Positions 49,095 to 59,999 of a DNA stretch of 64,000 nt are shown piece after piece. Both the position numbers and the translations under genes were made by a program. The notes beneath the pieces are model-generated. The model had not been told where the DNA came from, did not search any database, and saw nothing but the letters and a program-made list of their open reading frames with translations. The DNA is from Welwitschia mirabilis (Eukaryota > Gnetophyta > Gnetopsida > Welwitschiales): contig JBOZIK010000001.1 of NCBI GenBank assembly GCA_051453625.1, positions 122,277,068 through 122,341,067 of the forward strand, in the 5' to 3' direction. Each line of letters opens with the position of its first letter. Within the stretch, counting starts at the first letter, position 1.

Positions 49095-49330
49095 TTAATT
49101 AATAACATCTAAAAGAGAAATGTTAATCTTCACTTTCTTAAATATTTTTAGATACTCAAGATATTTCTTTCCTAACGATGTGAAACGTCTAGCAAATGGG
49201 GCTTCTTTGAGTTCTTCATATTTATGTCTTTCCATGTTTTCATCATCTTTTTCAAGTTCATGGTATCTTAAGGTTCAAAATTGGATGTAGAGAGGTCTTC
49301 TCTTGGCTGTTACATTTTTATTTATTTGGA
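49095..49330 (-). pseudogene. Gypsy gag C-terminal remnant
   Basis: The - strand frame reads NMERHKYEELKEAPFARRFT and KKYLEYLKIFKKVKINI, then SLLDVIN. It matches the gag end LPYPxRLKKxKxDxxFxKFLxxFKKLxINIPFxDALxxM of Athila/Tat elements. It joins the protease part on the other side of the Copia insertion. Confidence 0.75.
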
Positions 49331-49419
49331 TACCATCAACTCCTCCTTATTCTTCAACCATGTTAATTCTTTTTGGGTTGGGAAAAGGATGAACTAGAAT
49401 ATAATGATATATAAATAAT

Positions 49420-51560
49420 CATGGTATTGGTTATGGCATTGTGACTGGTCACAATGCTAAAGCTCCTTATGAAATTACTGAAGGTGTCATAATACTTAAG
49501 TAGGTACTTGTAACTAGTGGAGGTGTCATAAAACTTAAATACTTATAGACATGTCATGGAACTCGAAAGTTTCATGTTCAATACTTGTCCTTTTCAAAAC
49601 CACCTCTTCATTTAGATTTGTTATTTATCTTTTAATGATGCTTCCTTTTATATAATGGGAATAAGTATTTATAATAGGCATATAGAAAGGCTCTCTCTAT
49701 ATAATAATAAAGCATTGGTTTATAAATTAATGGTTAGAATAATTACTAATCACTAAAATGACTTTATTGTAACACGCCTTTTCAATGAATTTGTCATCTT
49801 GGATTTCTTCTTTTAATTTGCTTAATTAAGACTTAGATAGTGTTGTCGTTATAGTTAGTCCTGTCTCATTAACACCTGTTATGAAGAACAAATTAACATG
49901 CTTGAGGACTTATTTGTACCATAGTGATTTAAGAATGAACAAAGTAACATGCCTAGGCCTTTGTGTACACCTTATGGGGATGCTTGCATTCCTTGAAGTG
50001 CAAAGTGCCTTAGGCATTAAAGCATGAACAAATTGACACAAACAAGGTTTTGCGTATGGCTTATAACAAATTGACATGTATAAGGGTTTGTGTATGGATT
50101 ATATGAGGATGTACAAAATCTCTTGTCAAAGATTGCATATGGCTTAGGGATGATTGCTTCCATTACTGACTAGAAGCACACCAAATTCTCTTTTAGGTGC
50201 TTCAACTACAATACGGGTAAAAGAAGCCAATACAGAAAAATCTTTTGAATAGGGTTCAAATTGGTGAATTGAGGTAAAGTAAACAACCGATGACCCTGTA
50301 GTCAGTCATTTAGGCAGGTTGTGTATGGCTTAAATCAGGAAGTGCCCAAGGATGGTTTAAATTCTTTCAACTTTTGGCCAAAAAATCTTTTTACTGTAAA
50401 TAAACAATTACAGAAGTGATAATAAAAATAAATGTGCACTCTACTTCTTAATTTTTGTTGGCGAATGATAGTGGTTTAACAATCTACATGAAGATTTTTT
50501 GCACATTAGTAACCTCCATGAACATTTTGACAGAACATATGACCAAACATTAAATAACCTCTCCTAATTGATGAATCTTCATAGGACAATTCAGGCAGAT
50601 AAACAATATCATTTTGCACCTTACCTCACAGAGCAGATTTATGACTTTCAAAACTTATTTTTGAAAGGAAATGCTCCATGGAGTTAATGAATTAGGATAC
50701 AAAGAATTTAGTATAGTAGATTCAATCTAGATATCCACGTGGATTCTTTAAGACAAAGCATCAATAACAATCGTGGTCAAAACCAATGTCATTGTGACAT
50801 ATAGAGGCTAAGAAACTATTAGATTCAAATAGGAGAAACACCAACGTAAACTTCAGGTCTGGAATGAGGTTACATAAGCCTAAAATTAGATTGTGATAAA
50901 CTGTGCACTCTTGAGTCTAGCTATTCAACAATTTTTTTAAATTTGTTCCGTATCAAAAACTTCTGTTGATGGTCATAAGATCCCAAGATAATATTTACAA
51001 ATTGGAACAGAAGTTTACTCAGCTCTCAATAAAAAATAATTTTTATAATGAAAAACTAATTGTGCTAGCTTAAGTTCTTCACAGCAGGGAAGTGTTTGTA
51101 TTATCCACAGAGGAAAACAAAGGGCCAAAGGTCAATCTGTCTTCATTTCCAAAGGGAAATCTCCCCAAAAATGTGTGGTATGTGAGGGATGATGTTGAAA
51201 ATGATGCGGACAACACTCGTTAGGAGAAAAAAAATCAACAAAATGAGCCAGTTTCTATCAAAGAGGTTTCCATACATACAAAATTTATGACAAAGGTACA
51301 ACCTGAACCAAAGCAACAAACTTTGCTCAAGAAATGAAAATTAGGCACAATGGAATTTGAAAGATGGGATTAATAGATATCTTTTTCTATCATAAAAATT
51401 TTCTGAAAATGCTTCTATTTTGGAGAAGCTAGCATTCCTCTTGTAAAGAGTGTACAAAGCACCATAGATCTAGATTTTAACGGCTCAAAAAAAAAAAAAA
51501 AGAAAAAGGTCTAAAATGCTCCCTCTGAAATTCATTCAAAGCTAAGCTATAGAACTTCTT
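49420..51560. other. Intergenic, with degenerate local repeats
   Basis: Between 49.87 and 50.15 kb the texts ACAAATTGACATG, AACAAAGTAACATGCCT and GGTTTGTGTATGG recur, suggesting an old tandem repeat with a unit of roughly 70-100 bp. The rest up to the gene's 3' UTR shows nothing recognisable. A poly-A run lies near 51,487-51,502. Confidence 0.4.
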
Positions 51561-51608
51561 CTAAGAGGCCAAACCGCCTTTAGATGAGTTACTCTGTAAA
51601 GCTTCTAC
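51561..51608 (-). repeat. 48-bp in-frame duplicate of the GDPD C-terminus, in the 3' UTR
   Basis: The codons for SKDGLAS-stop (from 51632) recur exactly 48 bases downstream as SKGGLAS-stop (51584-51561). The spacing is 16 codons, and no other stop lies between in that frame (VEALQSNS). The predicted readthrough tail would be 15 residues. Confidence 0.85.
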
Positions 51609-54205
51609 TCAAGAAGCCAAACCATCTTTAGAGGTTGAAAAGTGAAGACCGCCAACGATTTCCAAAACGTTATCTACAATGACACCATCTACCCCATATT
51701 GTGCTTGTGTTTGCAATGCTTGGACATCATTGCTACAGCAGTAAACAGGTTAAGACAGATGCACTTATAGAGATAGAACTATAAAACTAATATGCAAGGC
51801 AAAAAAAAAAACATTTCAGAAATTCACATTACAGATCAGTTGAGGTGTACTTACTTAAGGTCACCATAAGTAAGGAGACACAATCCCGTGTCTTTGACTT
51901 TGGACACCCTGAAAGGACTATTTAAGATTGCTGCAGCCTCAATTACGAGCCCTTGCAACCCAGCTGGACAGCAAATCACACAAAGTTTTTAGATACCTCA
52001 TTTTTATGTTTAGCAACAGGGTATAAACCATATATATTCCTCACAGGGGACTCAAAAGGAGAAATACATTGTAAACAAGCATCTATTGCCGCCTCCACAG
52101 AATTGCGTCTCTCGTCCTTGAAAAAACAAGTACCGCCTTCCGTTAGAAATAGTACCTGATAGACACGTGGAACATAAAAGGTTTCAACCATTAAAACGGG
52201 GCTTTAATAAAATTGCTGACCTTTCATAATACTTAAATATCCTAAGTACAAATAAGAGACAAACAAAATTATAGATACTGGGTGCATGTCCTGCATGCTT
52301 CTTAAGCAATGGACCGCCTCTGGATGAAAACTTGTAAAAAATATTTTTCTGCCTTTCCCATAGGCTGCCGCTTCCTGAATAGCATTTGTAAGGAAAGGAG
52401 TGTAGTTAATAAGATCATGAACAAACCACATTTATAAACTACTCACTAAAGAGGCTCTGGAAGAAACTTTGAAGGTAAGAAACGGCTCTATACCTTAAGA
52501 ACAACATCAATTGACCGTTCCAGTATCTCCAGAGGAACTTCAGCTTTGTCGTCAAATTTCAGCTCTATGTCGAATCCAACTGATAAGGGAATCTGTTCAA
52601 AGGCATGTTTCAGCGTACAGAGACGATCTTCCACGTGAACAATCCATCTGGACATATTGCCTTCTTTGGTTTTTCTGACTAAAGGCCTTTGAATCTAGTT
52701 TAGTTTGGAATTGCATCACATTAAAGAAGTAATGTCATAAAAACTTCCGATAAAGAGGGGTAACACGCTTGTTATTAGTCGGTGAATGAAAGCCTACCTC
52801 CAATCCATCTGTTTGGAATCCGAAAGAGAGATATTCGTCTAGAGTAATATCGCCAATGCGCCAGTAACAATGTGAACCCTGTAAGCAACAGCAATACAGA
52901 ATTAAGATTACTGTACATAAGTCCCAATAGTTTTAAACAGTTTCCTCATGCTCACATTGTTCTCCTCTACAATATAATCATCATGGAAGATAACAGCATG
53001 CCCATCCTTCGTTATCTGCCAAATTCTCATGGCAGAGCACTATGTGTTAGAGCGCTGAAGATAAAACACAATATCGCATTTAGAATACTTTTTTACGTTC
53101 TTAGAACAGCATACCAAAAACATTGATAAAAACTTACTTGCACATCAAACTCCACAAAATCTACGCCATTTTCCACAGCTTGTATCAGAGATTTTATGGT
53201 GTTTTCCATAACCGAATCTCTGATAGGCAGTTCTTCAGCAGTGCTTACCACTACGTTTTTACCAGAGCCACGGTGACCTATGATAACTAATGACTGCTGT
53301 TTTCCGTCTCTTTTGCTGCCTGTCAAATGATAACTCTGTATCACTAATATAAGAAACATTCAAAGCGACACAACCTCCTAGAGATTGAGAAATCAAAAAT
53401 TTCTGTGTGGATATCATAAAAACGGACAACGTTTTGGGAAGTAAAATGGTTTAAATTAGTCTTGTCAGCTTACCGGTTAAGAATTGAGACATAGACGGAC
53501 CTTTATACAATTTTCCTTTGTCTGTGATATTCCCTATCCATTTCGAAGCCTTAGCGAGGGTCTCAACTCGCTTTGTATTTACTACATAGAATCACAAACA
53601 TGTTAGCTACGTTGTTCTTGTAGTCGGTAAAATCTCGTTTCATATGATCATAAAAATGCCACAATCACCAAAATAACGCCAGAATGAACTTGAACTAATC
53701 TCACAAAAGAATTCAATTATACATGCTCTTTATGAGACCAGAAGTTGTCTCAAGAACCATAATTAATTAGATTCTGACTGCTTCTGAATACAGTGACTTA
53801 AATAACAATGCTTTCAATCAGAAAGCATCAACATAGGGAGATTGAAAACACCTAAAGAAAGCAAAGCATAACTACCCAGTGAAAAAAAGGCGAAACAAGA
53901 AACGTCTTTCTCCAACAAAGATTGTCTCACTCAGACAAATAAACAATACTAAACCGGAACGTAACAAGCTGAAAAACTCAAAGAACTAGGTTTTGACAAG
54001 CAACACATTAGTACAAAGTTACCTTAGCTCAAATTTGAAAATAAGTTCCGCCCAAATGACTAACGCGTATTCTTATAAATACTCACAATCATTCCAAAAC
54101 TTTATCATTTCATCCAGAAAAGGGGAAAACGAACTTGCATTACATATTCCTGAGAACGAGATACTTACATCTAAGAAGCGACCTCAGAGGACACAGAGCC
54201 TGCAT
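51609..54205 (-). CDS. GDPD: Glycerophosphodiester phosphodiesterase, ten exons, 361 aa
   Basis: The enzyme hydrolyses glycerophosphodiesters to glycerol-3-phosphate and an alcohol, in phospholipid turnover and phosphate recycling. Exons in transcript order are 54205-54169, 53581-53474, 53319-53138, 53015-52956, 52878-52798, 52694-52494, 52374-52279, 52155-52068, 51963-51855 and 51732-51609 (stop TGA). All introns are GT-AG, all phases fit, and the total is 1086 nt. Motifs: GHRGSG with catalytic His64; ENT 87-89; VEFDVQ with metal ligands Glu105 and Asp107; IFHDD with second His120; FDIELK with Glu200; then FFTSFHP, LFLTEGG, GLQGLV, LLTYGDLN and GVDGVIVDNVLE. Length and order match the plant GDPD1/2/3 group. 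The N-terminus MQALCPLRSLLR plus the next 30 residues is basic and nearly acid-free, like a plastid or mitochondrial presequence; Arabidopsis GDPD1 is plastidic. The start rests on phase: this ATG exon supplies exactly the one base exon 2 needs. It appears intact and functional. Confidence 0.95.
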
Positions 54206-54229
54206 CACGATACGAAGTATAAGGATCTC

Positions 54230-54235
54230 TCACAT
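54230..54235 (-). promoter_or_regulatory. Start-stop mini-uORF, ATG TGA
   Basis: This is one of only two ATG triplets on the coding strand between the main start and the predicted transcription start. It is immediately followed by a stop and lies 25 bases before the main ATG at 54205-54203. Confidence 0.6.
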
Positions 54236-54392
54236 GAACTAAAGACGTCTCCCGCAACACAAGAAACGAAGGATCTCTTTCTTTCAGAAATATAAATAGA
54301 AATAGATTCTCAAGTCTCAAGTCTCTTTGTTCACTCTCAAATCTCTTTGTTCACTCTGAAATCAAAAGACGGATAAAAGAATTGAAGATCTC

Positions 54393-54398
54393 TTACAT
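54393..54398 (-). promoter_or_regulatory. Start-stop mini-uORF, ATG TAA
   Basis: This is the other upstream ATG, at the same point of the second repeat unit. AUGUAA is the minimal uORF described for boron-dependent ribosome stalling in Arabidopsis NIP5;1. Whether it acts that way here is unknown. Confidence 0.6.
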
Positions 54399-54653
54399 AA
54401 GCAGCTAAAGCACAAGTAAACGAACCACCTCTTTCTTTCGGAAATCGAAACGGAAATATATCCTTAACTATCTTTGCCTACTCCGAGATCGCAAGAAGTG
54501 TAAAAGAATTCAATATCTTCCGTGTACCGCCAAGCTAAAAGGGTCGCCGATGAAAGGTAACGTGCGCTTGTCACTCGCGGGAGTTTGCTTGTCAAAGCGC
54601 GCTCCTCACCTGCAACCTTCTGTCAAGTTATGTATTAAATAGTCTCCCCGCCA

Positions 54654-54662
54654 TATTTTATA
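54654..54662 (-). promoter_or_regulatory. TATA box of the GDPD gene
   Basis: TATAAAATA on the - strand, about 450 bases upstream of the start codon. It is followed by a GC-richer stretch (about 54540-54610) unlike the AT-rich flanks, which fits a core promoter and leader. Confidence 0.55.
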
Positions 54663-54699
54663 ACTGAAAGTTCGTGTCACCTTTTCCGACACTATCTTC

Positions 54700-57600
54700 A
54701 TTTCTTTATGTGGAAAGCCGAATTTTTGTTTTCATTTTCTATTACGTCCTTTTAAGTTTATTTATTGAATGGGAAAATATATTTTGGGATGTTGGAATTC
54801 AACTTTTAATTGTTGTATCTGGTTTAGAATAGTTATTATAATCACTTAAATGAATGATTCAACAGCCAAGGCTTATTAAGGTATCTAAATGTTCAACATT
54901 TTTAGTAAGGCTTATTAAGGAAGGCTTATTAAGAAGAAAGTAAATAGAAATTAGGATTTGTGAATACATCATAATCATTTTTTTTTGTAAGAAATGGTTT
55001 GATATACAAGTCTAACATAGAAGAATAATAACATTAAATAACAACAAAGTTAAAATATTTTTTAGAAAGAATTTACTTAGAACTTAATTAAATTTTTAAA
55101 TAAAAATTTTGTATTTTAAGCTCATCATTATGGTTGATGATAGGAATCAATATTTATATCTAAGTGTTAAAAATTTTTATATTTAAACATGACCATTCAT
55201 CAGTTAGTTAATTCTCAATCAGTCACTTACATGTATTTATGAAGGAAACTAAAGTATTTTATTTGAATAATTACAAGTGTTAAAAGTTCCTAAGTAATAA
55301 ACTATAAAAAAAGAAAAGGAAGAGGCATATTAAAGCTTGGAACACTAGATTCTCATTTGTTTGGGAAAATTAATATAGAGAAATGAGGGATCAATACCAA
55401 CAATGGTTTTAGGAAATAGAACTAGAAGACCTTACCATGACATCTTAACAACTTTCATGATAGAAACCAACACCAAGAAAATCAAGTTCTAACTTCGAAT
55501 ACCTCATTAGAAAGCTAGAAAAGGAGCTCATGGAAGTTAGTATATGAAGAATGAACGAAGCTTCATGACCACGTTGAACATCTTGTAGCACCCATCATGG
55601 AAGTATAAAGATGATCCACATTATGAGAAATTTATGTAAGAAAATTCTAAATTCTTGTTAAGAAATACATTTCCATGTAAAAATTCCATAATATGACTTG
55701 AAGTACCTATATAATAAAGTAAAATACTTTGTTTGAATTCTAAAAGATGTCTCTAACCCATACTCCGTGCTAAGAACAAGTGCTACTGAACCTATTAAAG
55801 AACTAAAACATAAAAATGGAAAACTCCAAGATTTATAGAATTAATTTAAAGTGACATGAAATAATTTCTTGTGTGCACATCATTAATACCACTAAAAGAT
55901 CTCTATAAGCACAAACCCTAAGTTCAAATACAAGGTTACATTTGTATTTGAAGTTTTCAAAAGAGTTATTTTATTATGTAGCTCATTGGGTTCTTATGTT
56001 TGAAGAGTCTTATAAAAATTCCTACAAAACTAGAGCTAGTAGAAAACTTTAAGAGAATATTGATGAAATCATTAAAATTTTTTGAAAGGACCTAAAATCT
56101 TTGATAACATCTAGAACAAGGACATGATGCAAAAGAAAATTGATGTATCTACCTGATAACTAGAAGAACTAAAACATGAATATGCAAATACTTAAACAAG
56201 CAATGAATGAAAATAACTATGAAATCAATCGTGTAGCAAAACAAACTTCTAGAAGTTAAAGTAGTCATAGTTATGAAACCAAGCCCCTCATGCATGAAAC
56301 CAAAAGTAGAATATTAGAGATCAAATTAAACAAGTTACACAATAAGAAAAACTAAATATCCTAATATCTTTTTGTAATTTCATATTTTTATATTTAAAAC
56401 ACATTGCATGTTAAATTAAAAGTTCAAATCCAAAAACATTTTTTGATGAAAATGAAGTGGTTACTATGAAGTCCATGTACTTGAGTCTATCCCTTTACTT
56501 ATTTTGAAACCTTAATTAATTCAAAAAAGATATAATACTATACCAAAAAGCTAAGTAACATAATAAAAAGAGGAAAATGATCATTTGAGAAGTCTTAATT
56601 CCTGCTTTTAGCTAAATTAGTTATGTTCCATGAAGCAGAACTATGCTTTCTGATACACATACGACTATGGCCAATTAGTATATCTTGCACAAAAATAGTA
56701 AGACTTTTTGAAATACAAAGTATGACGTATAATAGAAGATAAATAAATAAAGTTCTCTTCGATAGATATTAAATCTTATAAAACATAAGAGCTACCTTCA
56801 CATAAGTCAAAGTAGATGGAACTATAATCAAATGATTAGAAAAACTAATCCATATTCAAGTTAAAGAAGTTAGTAAGGCTTAAATAAGATTTAACTACTT
56901 AGAACAATAACTAATTCAACTTCCACTCAAACAAATAAAAAGAATATTTTAAAACAATAATAATCCATTAAAGGAATGTGTTGTAATGAAGTGGTTTATG
57001 ATAACTAATTAATCTAATCACAACTTTTTAAACTAATTCCTTATAATCACTAGGAATCACAACCTACTAAAGTATATGTTCTCATGATGTAAAAATGGAT
57101 CATTAAATCATCAAAGTTAATAAATTAGAATAAAGATGTAATCTATAAGGAGATTAAGTTTTAGGCACAAAACCTTCATGGGTTCCATGATCACTACATG
57201 ATAAATTTATGTGATGTACCCAATATGTTAACCACTTTATGTAACATAATCAATTCCTCACAACTCCTATTATATTCCATCCATATAACATTTCTCAAAC
57301 ATTGTTAATTATCCATTAACTATATACCTTCATAATTTCTTAAGAATACTTTTTATTTCATAACATAAATTTGATAAATGATTCCATAGATTATGAAGAA
57401 CTACTCAAATAAATAAGTTTAATATAATTACAAATAATACCTAGATATTTCAGTGCATGATAAAAATTTAATCAACTACATGGTTTACTTTGACAAACAC
57501 AAAAATATAAAGGACAATTACCTTGTAGTTTTATTTGTCTTAAGTTTTTATAAAAGGATAATACTTTATCTCTTACTTATTATGGCTAATTCATAGTATC

Positions 57601-57950
57601 ATTCGCATTGTAAATTTTCTTACTCATTTAAATTAAGTTTTTTATTTTTTGAGAAAGTAAAATAAGAATATTTTACATTCATGCTATTTTTTTCAACCAT
57701 TTTAGTTGAAATGTTTTCATGTAGTATGTTTTCTTCAATCTTCAATTCTTGTAAATTATTATTAAAACTCTAGTTTCTTTTTCATGGTTGTTTTCCATTT
57801 CTTTTTCTTTTTTAATCTTTTGTCTTGAATAATATGTATTTTATATTTTGTTAATTTCTTTCTTTTTTTCTTTCCTTTTTTTTTTGCAGAAGTATTTGAC
57901 TCTTATTATTTATAATTTAATTTAATCTACTTAATTATTTGGATACTTAA
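54700..57950. other. AT-rich intergenic, unclassified repeat debris
   Basis: GC-poor text with many stops in all frames. Around 55.4-56.3 kb there are lysine- and glutamate-rich broken frames that could be an old gag, but no motif supports it. A pyrimidine-rich run lies at about 57.77-57.89 kb. Confidence 0.35.
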
Positions 57951-59990
57951 CTACATATTCATTTTCCCCCAAAGGTTACGTCAGGAAACGATGTATTATG
58001 AAATAAGAATATGATATAAATATAAGAATATAGTGCAAGAAAACGAATAATAGCTCTTTTTCCTAAAGGAACAAAAGCCTAGCTATCAATAAGGGATGTT
58101 ATACAGGCAAAGGGCTTGGGTGTATTCCATCGAGAATTCCTTCCATGCTTTAAAACATTTAAGATAGATAAACTACTAACAGAACAAAAAGTACAAAATA
58201 TGGCTTAACATAAAACCAACTATTAAATAGAAAAATAGTAATATTAAAGAGATATTCTAGAGTTATTTCACTTGAAGTTATTCACATAATAATTTTAGAA
58301 GTCTACAACTTGGAGGTCATTGCTACCTACAAAATCATATGGCTAAGGCCTTTGTTATGGATAATAATGGGAAGTTGCATGTATCTATATAGCATAATTT
58401 TCATCAATGTTGATGTGATTATAAGTGTTTCTTCTACTTGCATCTTTGTCTTTGATGATTCTTACAAGGTGAGGTTCATCTGGTTTATTTTTTGCTCGTC
58501 TCACTATTCTAGCTTTGACAGACATTAGTCAATATTCTCTTAAACTAGTAACTTAAGGTTGAGAAGACATCTACAACATTATCAACTAAAATATCCAAGT
58601 CAAAGTTAATCTAATGAAAAAGCGAGGGGGTAGAAAGGGGAAAAGGGGATTAGCTATAGATGTCAGCAATAGTAGGATGGATACAAGTTTCTAAGATGAT
58701 GCTAGAGGAGCTAACTCCTAGGCCTTATGTTAAGAAGAGGACTAGACAACACATGCAGTATGGCTTGACAATGTGATGAGACTGGTTATGAGCAAGCAGA
58801 ATAATTAAGAGGTAAATGTGGAAGAAGATACTAGGAGATGAAGACAAGTCCTAGGTGAAGTGCAAGGAAGTGGCTGATAGTGACAAGATCAAGGATGCAC
58901 TAGAAGGTGATTCACGAGAGTGAGCAAGGTGAAGGGAGTGCTTGAAGTGCTTGGGTACTAAATTAAATCTAAGGATTTTATTCTAATACTTCTAATTATA
59001 AAGAGTTATCAGTGTCTAGCAGATGGGGGGAGACAGGGATGGGTTATTTATACCACCTTTTTCAAGCCTAATAGGAGGGAAGATGCTTGGAGTGATGCTA
59101 GGTTATCTGACTTTTCATGGATTTTTGCTTATCACTTTTATTGTATCTATGGATAAAGCACTTGGGAGCTTCATTTTTTCATGAGAACTGTGTGCTTTAG
59201 AAACTAATGTCTAATTGTGAGGAAGTCTCCATAGGGATTTCCCTTAGGTAGGGTTCTTGGATATCCTCTACAAGGTTTTTGTTTCATAGGGAGTTTCAAA
59301 TATCTTCTTTTGCCTACTGTTTCAGCAGTGTTTAGGTTGAGTACTCAGGCTCCTCATTTTCCTCTGTCTTATCTAGTTTCTATGTTTCAAGTTCCATGAA
59401 CATACTAGTGGCATGACTCACTAACATGCCAAGAAGCCCCGCATGAGCAATTGTGTGAAGTTATCATAATACTAGCGCATCAAAATCCTTTCTAAGTTTT
59501 GAGGCCAAAAAGTCTAATAAACAAATTGCATTCTTTCTCTTCCCATGGCCAAAAGCATAGAAAAATGGAAAATGTAGGCCATAAACATTAGCAACTTTGG
59601 CATCTAGTGTAACATAACAAGCAACTTATCAAGGAACCTCCAATCGGTGCTTGTAATGATAGGTTTATGTTACCCTTCTCTTGGTTTTAGGGGACATTTT
59701 TTACTCCACCAAGAAATGGTGTATCCAAATGTTATAATACCAATTGTACCATGGAACTCTTTCATTATCTCTTTTGAGGATATAAGCCTCCACCACTAAG
59801 TTCTTAGTGAGGGTGATCCTATACCCTTTGATGAATATGGCATCTCCATCCCATGTACATATCTCCTAGTCTAGCCACTTCTTCGTGTAACCATAGAGCT
59901 TGTTATAGTATGTGGTTAAATACTATTACTCTAGGATTTGAAACACTGATGCATTTTAGAGGTTTGCATGAGCACATAGCTTATGGTGAA
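57951..59990. other. Unclassified, somewhat GC-richer region
   Basis: From about 58.6 to 59.5 kb the sequence has more G than the surroundings. It contains only short frames (58310-58528 and 59853-60041) without known domains. It could be the 3' end of the LINE that follows or an unrelated repeat. Confidence 0.3.
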
Positions 59991-59999
59991 ATGTATCCT

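Larger units (their letters stand above)
45000..49420 (-). mobile_element. Decayed Gypsy (Athila/Tat-like) element, LTRs not found
   Basis: Read on the - strand, gag end (about 49.10-49.33 kb), protease (48.31-48.64), reverse transcriptase and RNase H (about 46.65-47.78) and integrase (about 45.4-46.2) follow in Gypsy order. A later + strand Copia insertion and an N gap lie between gag and protease. I could not find its LTRs or primer-binding site. It is heavily broken. Confidence 0.8.
54209..54625 (-). promoter_or_regulatory. 5' leader of the GDPD gene with a tandem duplication
   Basis: Two units of roughly 150-160 bp lie side by side, about 54216-54379 and 54380-54530. Shared texts include GATCTCT-C/T-ACAT (offset 163), CTCTTTCTTTC (54275 and 54429), and CTCTTTGTTCACTCTGAAAT at about 54341 against a diverged copy at 54479. 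A further 20-bp duplication sits at 54319-54338 and 54339-54358. The leader end is estimated from the TATA box, and a leader intron cannot be excluded. Confidence 0.6.

Noticed and set aside
52872-53126. 84-codon + strand frame within the GDPD gene
   Set aside because: It lies across introns and exons on the opposite strand and shows no domain.
53993-54295. 100-codon + strand frame overlapping the start of the GDPD gene
   Set aside because: It runs antisense over intron 1, exon 1 and the leader, has no known domain, and is explained by the gene on the other strand.
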